64,000 nucleotides of DNA from Riptortus pedestris (taxonomy: Eukaryota > Arthropoda > Insecta > Hemiptera > Alydidae). The number at the start of each line of letters is the position of its first letter. Position 1 is the first letter of the stretch. Positions 1 to 10,979 of the stretch are shown here, one piece after another. The stretch lies in contig CM032230.1 of assembly GCA_019009955.1 (NCBI GenBank), positions 33,032,001 to 33,096,000 on the forward strand, given 5' to 3'. Below the pieces are notes generated by a model, which ran no database searches, was not told where the DNA came from, and worked only from the letters and a program-made list of their open reading frames with translations. Made by a program: the position numbers and the translations under genes.

Positions 1-82
1 CAAAATGCTGATCGTAAAGATCGGCAAGTCTAGGTTGTCTGTAGTCGTCCAATATCTCACTCAACAAAGGAAGGAGGGCCAT
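1..82 (-). CDS. Small heat shock protein (Hsp20), 5' coding end only
   Basis: This is the first 82 coding bases of a second small heat shock gene that leaves the window at its left edge. On the minus strand an acceptor (AG at 83-84) is followed at once by ATG (80-82). The 27 codons begin MALLPLLSEI, and the bases differ from the complete plus-strand gene (from 6726) at a single synonymous position. The flanking intron end is also almost the same. The family are ATP-independent chaperones that hold unfolding proteins during heat stress. Nothing of the alpha-crystallin domain is visible here, so whether the copy is intact cannot be judged. The 5' UTR intron would be 83-864. Confidence 0.85.
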   Translation of the reverse strand, partial: MALLPLLSEILDDYRQPRLADLYDQHF

Positions 83-864
83 CTGTAACCAAACATAACA
101 TGGTTAATAAAAGATTAATAAAAACAAATAATTCTATGACAAGTGAACATCCTCCCAAGTCAGGAAGATGTTTTAAGCAAGAAAATGTTATCAAAATAAT
201 ACACTTATGAATGAATGAATTCAGTGGAGGGCAAACATCTTAAAAATTAACATTGAGTTCCTTAATAATATTGTCAGATAATGAATTTGCAAAATTCTAT
301 TTTAAAAACAAGTTTGAATTCCACATTGTAAAGTTTTGGCGCCTTTGCACAATAAATTGAATAAATAAACTAGGGATGAATTCTCCCAAGTAAGAGATAA
401 ATCTACTACAAGAAACTGCAAAAAGACTCACTCAAGATAGCAATTTTGAATGCAAGTTAATATGATTATTAAAATAACATTGGTTAAACTTATTAATAGG
501 GAAATTAAGCCCAAAATACAAAACAGGTCTGAAGTCTACTAAATATTATTCTAGAGAAAAATAAGAACATAAGTACAAAATGAATTCATTTATGAATTTT
601 TGAAATTCTATTTTATTTTAAGATACTCAAATAGGAAGCTCATAAAATGATACTATAACTGCTACATCTAAAATTATTTTATTGTTTTACGAAGCAATAA
701 ATATGGCAAAAATCCAAATAAAAAAAGTCAAAATAGGTATAGTATTATGAAATGAATTGATATTGAATATCAGATTTAAGCACATAAAGTTAGTATTACA
801 AGATTTAAGTTAAAATTCAAATTAAATACAAATAGTCAAAAATAAAATAATAATAATAACTCAC

Positions 865-930
865 CTTAGAAATTCAAGATGAAAATTCAACGGAGTAGCA
901 AAAACACTCAAACGATCCAAGTTGAATATA
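865..930 (-). other. 5' UTR exon of the minus-strand sHSP gene
   Basis: On the minus strand the sequence TCTAAG|GTGAGT gives a strong donor, with the exon ending at 865. The same TCTAAG|GTGAGT lies at the 5' UTR donor of the plus-strand paralogue (5947). The TATA box at 955-961 would place transcription start near 927-932. Both genes therefore have an untranslated first exon and an intron of about 780 bp ending just before ATG. The exact start is inferred. Confidence 0.65.
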
Positions 931-1050
931 GCTATCCTATCTGAGGTGCAAAGCTTTTATAGACTAATGGAACATTCTGGAATCTGATGTTTGTCTCGGC
1001 CCTTCTAGAATAGCCTGGACACAATGTTCTAGGCCTTTCCTTCGTAGAAC
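931..1050 (-). promoter_or_regulatory. Heat-shock promoter: TATA box and HSEs (minus strand)
   Basis: A TATAAAA box (reverse complement of 955-961) lies below a perfect three-unit heat-shock element, GAA-CA-TTC-TG-GAA, at 970-982. A second two-unit element TTC-TA-GAA lies at 1003-1010, and weaker TTC/GAA half sites at 1027-1029 and 1041-1049. HSEs are binding sites for heat shock factor, so the gene is likely heat-inducible. Confidence 0.75.
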
Positions 1051-1384
1051 TCATTCTATTGATTAAAATAAAGTTGATTTCACTGAGAAATGAGCCAAGT
1101 AATGTGTTTCGTAAGACAAATAAACAATGAGTTATATTTGACAGCTACGTTTATAACCTATGCTTCATGAAACCAAAAATAACCTCTCATCACAAATTTA
1201 CTATTTTTATATTTATGTGACATGAAGTCAAACTTGTTTAAAATAGAGTTAATGTCTATGAATTAATAATATATTTATTAAAATAGGGAACGCAAAATAT
1301 ACACCTGAAAGAAAAATGATAACTAAACACAAGGCTAAACACACACACACACTACGCGCGCGCGTGTTCACACACAATTGTTTC

Positions 1385-1866
1385 CAAGGGAGGCCTGAAA
1401 TAAAAATTCCTGATATTTCATTGTCTATTTGTTTATCGACTAAGGAGCAAAAGTTGTTAACTTTGTTATTTAGAGAAACTTTTGTTTTATACATTTTTTT
1501 CGGGAACAATTAATGAAGCAAGTAATTTGCGTAGAAATATTGAAATGCTCAACAATTCTTTACAACATGAACTACCAGGTACCTCACCTGGAAAAATTAA
1601 TTCAAATATATGTTAATATTTTGTCCTTAATAATTCAAATTTATGCATAAAGCACAGGAGACGGGAAATATGACAATATGGAGGACAGTGAAGACTTACA
1701 TAAAAAATTAATTTTATTATTAGCAAATCCACAGCAACAACGGGTATAAACCCTAAATACTGGGACGGGGTCCAAATATTGTTCAAAGTAAAGCCTTGCC
1801 AAAAAAATACCATCACCATACAGCCTCAAATCAATTCCCGGGCGAAGCGGGGTATCTGAGCTAGTA
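1385..1866 (-). repeat. Family B repeat, truncated
   Basis: Read on the minus strand, it starts with the family B end (TACTAGCTCAGATACC followed by a CGCTTCGCCCGGG hairpin at about 1838-1866). It runs through the shared body to the internal-repeat motif near 1389 (GGGAGGCCTGAAAT on the plus strand). No coding capacity was seen. Confidence 0.6.
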
Positions 1867-1945
1867 TTCTATAATTTCCTGATCAGCCATAGTAGCATAA
1901 AGTGGAAGTAAATAATAATAACATTCTCTAAATGTTCTTATGTAC

Positions 1946-2958
1946 CAATGGTCTCGAACGTCAATGAGCGAAATCAGTAGAGCTGCCAACTAAAATCGGT
2001 ATATGACAAAAAAAATCAATTTTCAATCAAATTCGTATATTTAACAAAAAAATCCACTTGTTATTATAATATAATAACATAAAAATAAATTTTCAACATA
2101 AAAAAATAATAACCTAAAAATCAACTTACAACATAAAAATATGAGGTTTAACATAAAAATCTACTTACAACATAAAAATATAATAACGTAAAAATCAGCT
2201 TATCTACTTCCTTACATCTAACACACTTATTATATTAATATATCATATTATGGCAATTATTAATTTGCGTCAAGTTAAAAAAAGACAAAAACTGAAAATT
2301 TAGAGATTTTGAAAGTTAAACAAGTTGCACACCAAAACCGGATATCTAATAAATTAAATTATTTTTCATAATGTTTCGGATCTTAGCAATATTCTTTGGC
2401 CATAGCTGCAGTCATTTTTAAATTAATTTCCAAGTCATAACAATTAGCATCCATGAAAAGTTGTTTTGAATGCAGTAGGCTAGTGATTGACTCAGTAGAC
2501 AGGCTATTTCTCTGTTTTGTTTCATAATAATAATTTGTGAAAATATGCGGTCAACATTGGCTGATGAATGGGGGAGTGATAAAATATAAAACTTAAATGT
2601 AGTTAACAAGGGAAACATTTGAGTCTCATCGCCACGCTTTAGCAAACTTACTTCATTCGAAAATAGTTCTACGTCATTAGAAAATGTTTTCATTTGATCT
2701 CAATTTCTTAGAATGCGCCACTCTGTATCAATCCGCAATAACTCTGCTCATTCATACTTGCTGTAAGGTGATTCCCCGTAACATTAAACATAAATGAAAA
2801 GGATTGCCAACACAAAATTGTGAAATCGGTAGAAAGATCGGGAGAATTTCCATGTATTTTCTGAAATTATGGAAAAAAATCATTGCATTTCGGTATTTCA
2901 GTAGTACCGAGTCCATTTCGGTAGAAATACCGAAAAATCGGTAGGTTCCAGACCACTG
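1946..2958 (-). mobile_element. hAT-superfamily DNA transposon, internally deleted
   Basis: The ends are short inverted repeats: CAATGGTCTCGAAC at 1946 and, reverse-complemented, CAGTGGTCTGGAAC ending at 2958. The element is flanked by a perfect 8-bp direct repeat TTATGTAC (1938-1945 and 2959-2966), the target duplication length typical of hAT elements. At 1,013 bp it is too short to be autonomous. It keeps a piece of the transposase C-terminus on the minus strand. The right flank is family A sequence, so the host repeat is older. Confidence is high because the duplication, inverted repeats and protein remnant agree. Confidence 0.88.
2418..2693 (-). pseudogene. hAT transposase C-terminal dimerisation fragment
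   Basis: The 91-codon minus-strand frame contains LSLPHSSANVDRIFSQ followed by a KQNR stretch. This matches the pattern of the hAT C-terminal dimerisation region (LP-x-S-x-A-x-x-ER-x-FS, then K-x-RN-R). The DDE catalytic core, zinc finger and N-terminus are missing, so it cannot be a working transposase. It lies inside the element bounded by the 8-bp duplications. Confidence 0.75.
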
Positions 2959-2966
2959 TTATGTAC

Positions 2967-3240
2967 GTTTTTTTCTTTATCTTGATCATTAACCGAGGTA
3001 TTAGCAATTTTTAGTTTTCGGGCTTTTGTAAATCCCCACTCCTGCTCATGTAATATTAACAAAAACCTGTTGTATTATGAAGCATTTTATTTAAATTCTA
3101 AATACTAAATATTTTTCTCATTGAACTTTTACGTTTTGAGATAAATGCAAATATGTGAGGCACATAAAATCTACTAAGTTGACGCAGCCCCTAGCACTTA
3201 GTTGACGGACTTTTGTAGTTTTCAGACTTTAGTAAACCCA
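2967..3240 (+). repeat. Family A repeat, right-hand part
   Basis: It contains family A body phrases (ATTAACCGAG, AACCCC-type cytosine run, TACGTTTTGAGATA) and a degenerate right end ACGCAGCCCCTAGC...TTGACGGACTTTT. The hAT element lies immediately to its left. A further family A fragment follows to about 3650. Confidence 0.5.
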
Positions 3241-3670
3241 TACTACTACTCTAGTCATATTAACAAGAAGCTGTTACATCATGAAACAATTTATTGGAAA
3301 TTTAAAAACTAATTAATGTTTTCATTGACCTTTTACTGTGCGAGATGTACAAATAAGTTGTGCAGTTAAAATTTAAAGATCCTACCTAACTCTAAAATAT
3401 TTATTTCAACTGTAACATACTCCATATTTAACCGTTTTATTCAACACTAAATTTATAGTCTTTATGGCTTAACTTAAACCAAGAATTAGAGGGGAGGGCA
3501 ATTCGAAAATTCAAAATACCTCCATTATGAATCATAGGGGAAAATATTAGAGAACCAATCTTGGTATATCCTACAATTGTTGTTATACACATTTCTTCGT
3601 AGCTCAAATATTATTATTTGAACATCTTTGTTTTCAACTTTCAGTATACCCCCATTTCTACTCATCGAAT

Positions 3671-4533
3671 TTTAGCAGATTTCCCTTAAGGTCAGCTATT
3701 GAGGTCGTACTCATGACGCGATTATCGAAAAAAATTATCAAATGCCCATCGATCCTACACAACAGATAACGAAAATAATGAGGTCTGTTCGAAATTATAA
3801 TATATCTATGTGTGTGCGAGCATGCGTGCACTTTATCATTCGTTATGTTGAAAGAAAGATCAAGTTCGTTATTGCTGCAATCAAAAAAGTGGGAGGGGAT
3901 TATCGAAATATCTCGGTTACTATACCTCGTATCGAAAAATTGTATAAAACCAATCTTATTACAAATTACATGTACTACAATTCTTGTTATATACATTTAT
4001 TCACTATCTTGAATATTAACCGAGATATTTGCATTTTTATTTTTTCAGCCTTCAGCAAACCCCCATTTTGCACATGTTACATAAACGATACTTTGTTATA
4101 TAATAAACCACATTAATGGAAGTTTAAAATACCAAATATTGTATTCAAAAGACCTTTATTATACGAGATACAAGCAAATATGTTTTGGTGACCCCTGGTG
4201 AACATTTGATTGACTGAGATAACAATTGTTCTTCATTATACATTGCATTACTAGATATAGTAAATAGTTCTCAATAAAATTAATATGTTATATTCTGATA
4301 TAGTTTAGTTATTGTATTTCTTTCCGGTGTGAGGCTGGCAGACCTGTTTGTTTATATTTCAAACGCTTCCCGTCGGCAGGCTATTGAGATTGACTGAAAC
4401 TTTTCTTATTTCCGTTTGCATTTACTCACTTAATATTGACGGCGGTGTTGTGTTAGCAGTATGCAGGTTTATCTATTACTTAACTTCACGAGGGAAATCT
4501 GATTAGTTTACGCAGCCCCTGCGTGACGGACTT
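3671..4533 (+). repeat. Family A repeat, near full length
   Basis: The left end is AGCAGATTTCCCTTAAGG with the ATTGAGGTCGTACTCATGAC motif after it. The right end is AAATCTGATTAGTTTACGC, then CAGCCCCTGCGTGACGGAC. The right half is a subfamily variant also seen, inverted, at 61.0-61.3 kb. The open frames here are short chance frames; the repeat shows no coding signal. Confidence 0.65.
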
Positions 4534-4667
4534 TTTTATTTAATAATATAGATTTTAGGATGAGATGATGTCATCAGTGTTCCATATTCCAGCACTTGAG
4601 AAATCTGCTTAGTTTACAAAGTATTTCGTGACGGAATTTTATATCCTTTGATCTGCTCACATTTTTT

Positions 4668-5432
4668 ACCAGATTTCCTTTTGAGGGAAAACAGCTATTG
4701 AGGTTCTATCCATGACGTGATTCTCGAAAAATTTCCTCAACTTTCTTTAGGTAGATCTTACCTAGTAGATAACGAATATGAGGATTTGGGAAGCTGAGGG
4801 GGTTAAAAAGGGGGGGGGGGTTCGAAACTTAGAATCTCTGTTGTAAGCGGATCGAAAAATTGTATTGAATCAGTCTTATTGCAAATTAAATTTGCAATAT
4901 ATACTGTTGTATAGATTTATTCTCAATTTACAATATTAACCAAGATATTTGGATTTTGTAGTTTTCAGCCTTCAGTAAACCCCCCCCACACCTACCCATG
5001 TCTTATAAACTATACTCTGCTATATAATACACCACATCATGTATAGCTTAGATACCAAATATTTTTTTCAAGAGATATTTACTAGATTGCGTACTTGTAA
5101 ATATGTTGCGTTATGATGTTATTATTTAAAAGTTCACGTTCTTGTAAATGTATATTTGATCTATGTATATCATACTCGATATTTAACTGTTTCATTGAAC
5201 ACTAAAGATGATAATAATTAATGGATGAAATCCGATCTGGAATAAGATGGGGGAGGGGGGGGGTTGTATAGGTGAGAATTTGAAAATTCAAAATATCTCT
5301 GTTATTTAGAAAAACCAAATTTGTGGAAATAGAATTGATGAAATAGGAAATATGTGGTGGGACTATATCACAAATTTATTATACGAGAACGTGGGAAATT
5401 TGTTTAGTTTATACAGCCCTTGCGTGACGGAC
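4668..5432 (+). repeat. Family A repeat
   Basis: The left end at 4668 (CCAGATTTCC...GAGGGAAA) and right end at 5432 (GCGTGACGGACTATT) enclose the usual body, with G-run and C-run segments. A detached right-end fragment (TCTGCTTAGTTTAC...CGTGACGGAA) sits just before it at about 4597-4640. Confidence 0.6.
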
Positions 5433-5774
5433 TATTTATTCCCGCGTTTTTTTAATTGCTGATTGAATATTTTCTTTGAGAGTATTAAATAAAAGATGCT
5501 TTTCGTTATAATTTTTACCATACGCGAGTAAATTATCCTTTTTTACAGACATTAATGTGTTTTAAGCATTTATTTAAAATAGTAATATATGTCTATTAAA
5601 TGTTTTTTTGTGTGACCATGACAATATAACTGGTTACATTGGGCGTAGGTTATTAGGCAAGTTCAGCTCTATTTATGTTTTGATTGTTGGCAGTTTTTCT
5701 TTAACAATCATTTAAGCTAATTTGTCAAATAAATCAGCTTGTAATCATGACTAGAATGGATTCTACCGTGGACA

Positions 5775-5860
5775 AGTCTAGAACATTGGTTCCAGGCCAT
5801 TCTGGAATGGTCGAGACTCGCCTCCGATTCCAGAATATTCCATTAGTCTATATAAACGCA
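5775..5860 (+). promoter_or_regulatory. Heat-shock promoter: HSE cluster and TATA box
   Basis: TATATAAA lies at 5849-5856. A perfect three-unit element TTC-CA-GAA-TA-TTC lies at 5828-5840, only about 10 bp upstream of the TATA box. A two-unit TTC-TG-GAA lies at 5800-5807. A TTC at 5790-5792 and GAA at 5781-5783 are spaced as a gapped element. This is the promoter of the complete sHSP gene. Confidence 0.8.
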
Positions 5861-5879
5861 GCCCGCCCAGTTCTCCCAC

Positions 5880-5947
5880 ATGCTGTGAACAGTGTTACTT
5901 GAGATTGTTCCTATATATCATCTTTACTTTCATCTTGAATCTCTAAG
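5880..5947 (+). other. 5' UTR exon of sHSP
   Basis: The exon starts about 25-30 bp below the TATA box and ends at a strong donor, CTCTAAG|GTGAGT (GT at 5948-5949). The intron 5948-6725 ends in GGTTACAG directly before the start codon. The start position is inferred from the TATA box. Confidence 0.65.
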
Positions 5948-6725
5948 GTGAGTTTTTTTCTCTATTTATCGAAATGAATAATTTTGCAATTGGTTATTTA
6001 CTACATTTTGGGCTCACGTTCTGATTTTTCTTTATTTAGTATACTTAAACCATTCCTGTTTCCTATTTTTGGGCTTAATTTCTCCTATTAATTCGGTCCT
6101 TTTTTTAAAAATACTTTTGGTTTTATTACTTATTAATCAACGTCCCTATATAGGTACATTTGCCAGTCACTCAAATGTTTAACTTAAACAAGCAGTCTTG
6201 CATACCAATTTATATCATTCCAAAATCCCATGTCAATACAACATTGTAATAACATGTAAACAAATGTATTCAGGCTGAAATTTGTTTAAAATTCGGCTTC
6301 ATAATTTCATTGTTTCAAGCTTAAGCAAAGTTATTTTAATAATAATATAATATTAGTTTGCATTAAAAATTTGCTATCTTAAGTGAGTCCTCTCTCAGTT
6401 TCTTGTTGTATTTTTATCTCTGACTTGGTTTGATATCTTTAAGAATTGATCTCCAATTTATTTATTGTGCGTAGGAACTTTACAGTATGGTATTATACTG
6501 ACTTTGTAAATAGAATTTTGCAAATTCATAATGGGACAATATTATGAAAAAGTCAATGTTAATAATATGTTTGTCCATCATGTTTACCTCTTTCATGAAT
6601 TCATCCAGTGTATTATTTTGATAACATTTTCTTACTTTAAACATCACTCTGACATCAGGATTTTTACTTTGCTTAAAATTAAGTTTTTCTTAATCATTTA
6701 TCAACTATGTTACGTTTGGTTACAG

Positions 6726-8510
6726 ATGGCCCTCCTTCCTTTGTTGAGCGAGATATTGGACGACTACAGACAACCTAGACTTGCCGATCTTTACGATCAG
6801 CATTTTGGTCTAGGGCTGTTGGATAATTGCAACGTGATGCCAACAACTGCTGTTCTGGCTGCTCCTCTTCGAAGCGGGTATCTGCGGCCCTGGAGGAATC
6901 TCCTTGCCGATCAGTCTGGTGTCTCCACTATACAATCGGACAAGAATGAGTTCAGGATCAACCTTGATGTTCAGCAGTTCAAACCGGAAGAGCTGAAGGT
7001 GAAAGTTGCCGATGGGTTCATTGTTGTCGACGGGAAGCACGAAGAGCGATCAGATGAGCATGGGTTTATTTCTCGACAGTTCACCCGCAGATACAAAATA
7101 CCGAATGATGTGGACGAAGCCAGCCTTGTCTCAAATCTCTCTTCTGATGGTGTGCTTGTACTGAAGGCAGCAAAGAAGGTAAGTCATTATATTCATGATT
7201 AAATCAAATTTAGACTTTTCCCTCTGGTTTCACTTTTCTGGTAACAGGGGTTTCAAATTTATATAAGGTTCCTTTAGATTGCAGAGATCTGAAGTAATAG
7301 CCAGGAGCCTCTCGGATTCAATATATTTTTTCTAATTAATTTGGGTATGGGTTATGCTATATGAACAATAAGCTATCATACCATGAAATGTCTTATAAAC
7401 TTAAATTGCAAATACTGTTTTCATTGAACTTTTACTAACTGAGATACAGGCAAATACTGTGCTCATCAATTAAGATTTTAACTTAATAACTGGAAAATGT
7501 TTAAATTAAATTATTTATTAGTCCACTTTTTGCAACTAATGCTAATTAAGATAGGTTATCTACAGGTTACCACTCTTTTCTAGTCAGGGTGGGACTAAGG
7601 ATTTTATTTAGTGAATTCCGTCACTAAATAAGCTCCTATTGCCCAGGGCAGGAATCGAACTCTCCATTCTAGTACCATGTGAGATTAAGGTCGACGCTTT
7701 AACTCACATGGCTAACCTGAGCCCCTGGAAAATGTTTATATTTAATCTATACCAACTGATATTGGTTTTAACCATGCAACACTTAATTTCATAGTCATTG
7801 TGGGGGGATTGTTAGAGGAGGAATTCAAAAATTTAAGTTATTTGTGCTATTTTGACTTGGATTGAAAAATGTTTTAGAACCATCTTGTTAAAATCTTGAT
7901 TGCCTACAATTTTTGTTCTATACATTTTTTTGTAACTCAAATATTGAGTTATTGGTTCCTTCATTTTTTCGAAATTCATTAATCCTCCACGTCTGTTCAT
8001 CAGATTGTTTATTAGAAATAGAGAATAAATGGTGAGATGAGATCAGGAGCATGTGATTTGAGGGCATGGCATTTTGCTTAGTTAACACTGCCCCTGCGTG
8101 ATGCACTTTTCTTCTCGGCCCCTTTGTTATCTTATTATTATCTTTTTAAAGATTTTATTTTCTCTTCAGACCCTAGCTTACTAGTTATTTTTTAGTTAGT
8201 AAAGAATTATTGATTATTCTTTTAATTATTTATTTTATTTACTGTAGCCTCATGCTAATGTTCAAAGGCTATTTTTCAATTTTTATGAATATTTGTTTCA
8301 ACATTAGATTAACTCAATGATAAATTTTGCACTATGTCCACAATAGTACTTACAAGCATTGTTTATGCATAGTTAAAGAGTATTTTTAAAACTCATATTT
8401 TTGGTTTTATTTTTCAGGCTCTTCCAGGAGCAAAGGGTAAAGAAATTCCCATCACAAGGACTAATCAACCAGCATTGAAAGCCAAGAAGTCTGAAAAAAT
8501 GGAGGAGTAA
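6726..8510 (+). CDS. Small heat shock protein, alpha-crystallin/Hsp20 type
   Basis: The coding exons are 6726-7178 and 8418-8510, joined through AAG|GTAAGT and TTTTTCAG|GCT to give 181 aa. The product is a cytosolic-type ATP-independent chaperone that binds unfolding proteins and assembles into oligomers. Residues 1-69 are the variable N-terminus. About 70-150 form the alpha-crystallin domain, with EFRINLDVQQFKPEELKVKV, the RRYKIP segment and the GVL motif. Residues 161-163 (IPI) fit the C-terminal I-x-I anchor. The start is chosen because ATG follows the acceptor directly and the divergent copy is conserved from the same ATG. An upstream in-frame ATG at 6531 lies in the 5' UTR intron and is not used. 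The layout resembles insect l(2)efl-like sHSPs; exact orthology is not claimed. Heat induction is inferred from the promoter. Confidence 0.93.
7504..7724 (-). mobile_element. tRNA-derived SINE, full length
   Basis: The minus-strand head is GGGCTCAGGTTAGCCATGTG, tRNA-like with an A-box-like TTAGCC stretch. A B-box-like AGTTCGATTCC lies about 60 bp on. The body carries TCCGTCACTAAAT and AACCTGTAGATAACC, and the tail is TTAGTTGCAAAAAGTGG. It is flanked by the 14-bp direct repeat CTGGAAAATGTTTA (7490-7503 and 7725-7738). It sits in the intron between the two coding exons of sHSP. Related copies are at 16.2, 45.9-46.7 and 58.9 kb. Confidence 0.85.
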
Positions 8511-8649
8511 TCTTCCTACAGTATTACATATCTTCTACTTACCTCTCTATTACTATGAGACTTACAATTTGACATTTTTTTATATACTATGTATGCACTT
8601 AAGACTGATTTTCTTTTGTAACTCTGATTAAATGTAGTTCCTTAGATTC

Positions 8650-8655
8650 AATAAA
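8650..8655 (+). terminator. Polyadenylation signal of sHSP
   Basis: AATAAA lies 140 bp after the stop codon, followed by a T-rich stretch at about 8674-8682. Confidence 0.6.
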
Positions 8656-8699
8656 AATTGTCTTACGAACCTCCTGTTTTCTTGCGTTTACCTTTCTTC

Positions 8700-9500
8700 A
8701 AACACCTTCTACAATAGATGCTTAGAATTCAGTGAAAAGTATTTACATTTTATATATACCATTTGGTAAAAATACCCTTAAAAGAAAATAGTAAGTGAAT
8801 AGGATATTAGTGAAAGGTGAGAGGAAGAAATGTTTGGAAATTAAAATAAGTTAATAGGCAGTAGGATAGTGATAAGGGGAAAGATATTTCTGAGTCTTGG
8901 TGGGAACTCCAAGGAGGAATTTGAGAGAACCTCTAAGAGGAGGGAACCCTTAGAAGTGAACATGAAGTATAAAGAACTTCACTAAAACCATCTGTACTTA
9001 GGAGAGAGGGTAACTTCGAACTGTAAAGTAGTAAGGAGAAAATTTAACTGCCATAAATACACTTCAATAACAAGAGGAGGGATGTTAGCATCTTTTAATA
9101 TTTTTTATCTGAGACACAGGAATGTAAACAGCAAATAACTTGTGAAAGGAAAGTGAGAATACATAAACCCCACTAAATGGGTTGAATAAGTAATGGACTT
9201 TAAAATGGGAATTTGGAGTTGGCTGTGACAGATGTGAGTCATAATAATAGGGAGGCTAATTTTACCACAGCAGATGGTTTAAAGGGATGTGGTCACCATC
9301 TCTGAGCAAAATATATCCACACTTAACCAACAGGAAAATAAAAGAAAATTTTCACAATATTAAAAACAAGCAATGTGTTGTGAACAAGTATACTGAGATA
9401 AGGAATTTATATAATATATTTATTGAATATTTAAATAAACTGAAAATCAATTAGACATAGATTTAACTATGCTTCTTCTGGAATCGATATTATACATTTT
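8700..9500. other. Intergenic stretch without recognised gene
   Basis: No coding frame, repeat family end or RNA gene was recognised. The plus strand is unusually purine-rich (many GGA, AAG and GAG runs) between about 8800 and 9300 compared with its surroundings. Confidence 0.4.
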
Positions 9501-9521
9501 TACCTTTTTTTATATAATCAA

Positions 9522-9883
9522 CTAGCTAAGGTACCCGTCTTCGCTCGGGAAAGCATTTGAGGCTGAATGATAATGGTATTTTTTTTCGGCTTTACTTTGT
9601 ACAATATTTTTATATTTTCCTGTCTCAATGCTTATGATTTACATCCGAGTCCGACGTGCTGGGATATGTTAATAATAAAAGTATTTGTTATGTAATTAAT
9701 TCTACACAATACACAATATTACTCGTTCCCTGTGCATGTATTTTTTTAATATAAAACATCATCATAGATTATCATATTAACCATATTATTCATAATCATA
9801 GAACGAATTCTGCATTCCGAACCATCTATGAATAAACATTCATTTCCTCAAAAGTGGTCCAAAGTACAACGATGGCAGCTGTT

Positions 9884-9942
<59 letters not shown>

Positions 9943-10620
9943 CTCTTTCGTATGTTTGGAAAGTGAACTGTATATTCTTAATGTTACATAGCATGTTCAG
10001 TAAAGTATAACATTTATTAACGCTGCAGAGTTAATAAATTCCAGAAATAACTGGGTGTACCTCTCCAGTGATCGATCATTCTTTTAAATTATATATTTAT
10101 GAGACAAAAAAAATCATTTCCGAGAAAAACTCTACATTACTAAAAGTATAAGCATAAAACTCCATGTAAACATAAACCAATGTGAGGTCGGGAGGGGTGG
10201 GGCAGAAGTTATTATAACATATTTGTGAATTCCCGCTATAATACGTGTAGTTGTATAATTTCTCTTGTTACACTGTAGTTTTTAGTGTATAACTCATTTA
10301 TACTTAGATATACGACAAAAGTGTATATAACAAAAGTTACTCTAAATAACAAAATAAACAACTTTTATGTGCATATTTGCCAAAAAACCAATAGGAAACG
10401 AAATATCGATATTTTTAATTTCCGGCCTCCCTTAAAAACCCCACTCCTGTTCGTCTCAGAGAATATTAGTATAGCCTAAAACCTAAGATGGGTTAGTAGT
10501 AATATACATACCAAGTTTCATAAAATTCGGTTCAGCCGTTTACGATTCTATAAAGGACATACAGACAAACATTCATTTTTACATATATATATATATATAT
10601 ATATTTTACACTTAATGTAC
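9522..10620 (+). repeat. Family B repeat with (TA)n at both ends
   Basis: It begins at ACTAGCTAAGGTACCCG with the CTTCGCTCGGGAA end and carries a (TA)n tract at 9889-9937. One internal unit (AACAAAATAAACAAC near 10347) follows. It ends with TTCGGTTCAGCCGTTTACG, then GACAAACATTCATTTT and a second (TA)n run. The right part lies at the left edge of the segmental duplication. Confidence 0.65.
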
Positions 10621-10979
10621 GTCTTCATTTTTGTCAGTTTTGACATGACTGGCCTAGGTGGTGAGGTTGAATCTTTTTATTATAAGTATACTACTTTTGA
10701 AGAGCTGTCATAGGGGATGTAAAAAATGTTGAGGGAAAAATAAATAAGTGAAAGAGATTTTATATGTTTTTCATCAATCGACCTTCTGCCATTTCACCTT
10801 CAATGACCATCATTATTTTAACTACTTAATTATGGCAGCAATTTATTATTTTCTGTTGGATTACAAATAATGACCACTTATACCAGTTTGATGATATTAT
10901 ATAATAATTAAGAAATAAAGGAATTTAAAAATGAAAGGCAACATTAAAAAAAATACACTATCATATAACAGTTTTTTAA

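Noticed and set aside
3742..4116. 124-codon frame in family A
   Set aside because: Other family A copies do not keep the frame; it is a chance frame in a repeat.
6531..6725. In-frame N-terminal extension of sHSP starting at ATG 6531
   Set aside because: The acceptor GGTTACAG lies just before ATG 6726 and the divergent copy has the same acceptor and start; the extension is intron sequence.
7640..7724. Functional tRNA gene suggested by the B-box-like GTTCGATTCC
   Set aside because: It is the head of a SINE with target duplications; no proper cloverleaf can be drawn.
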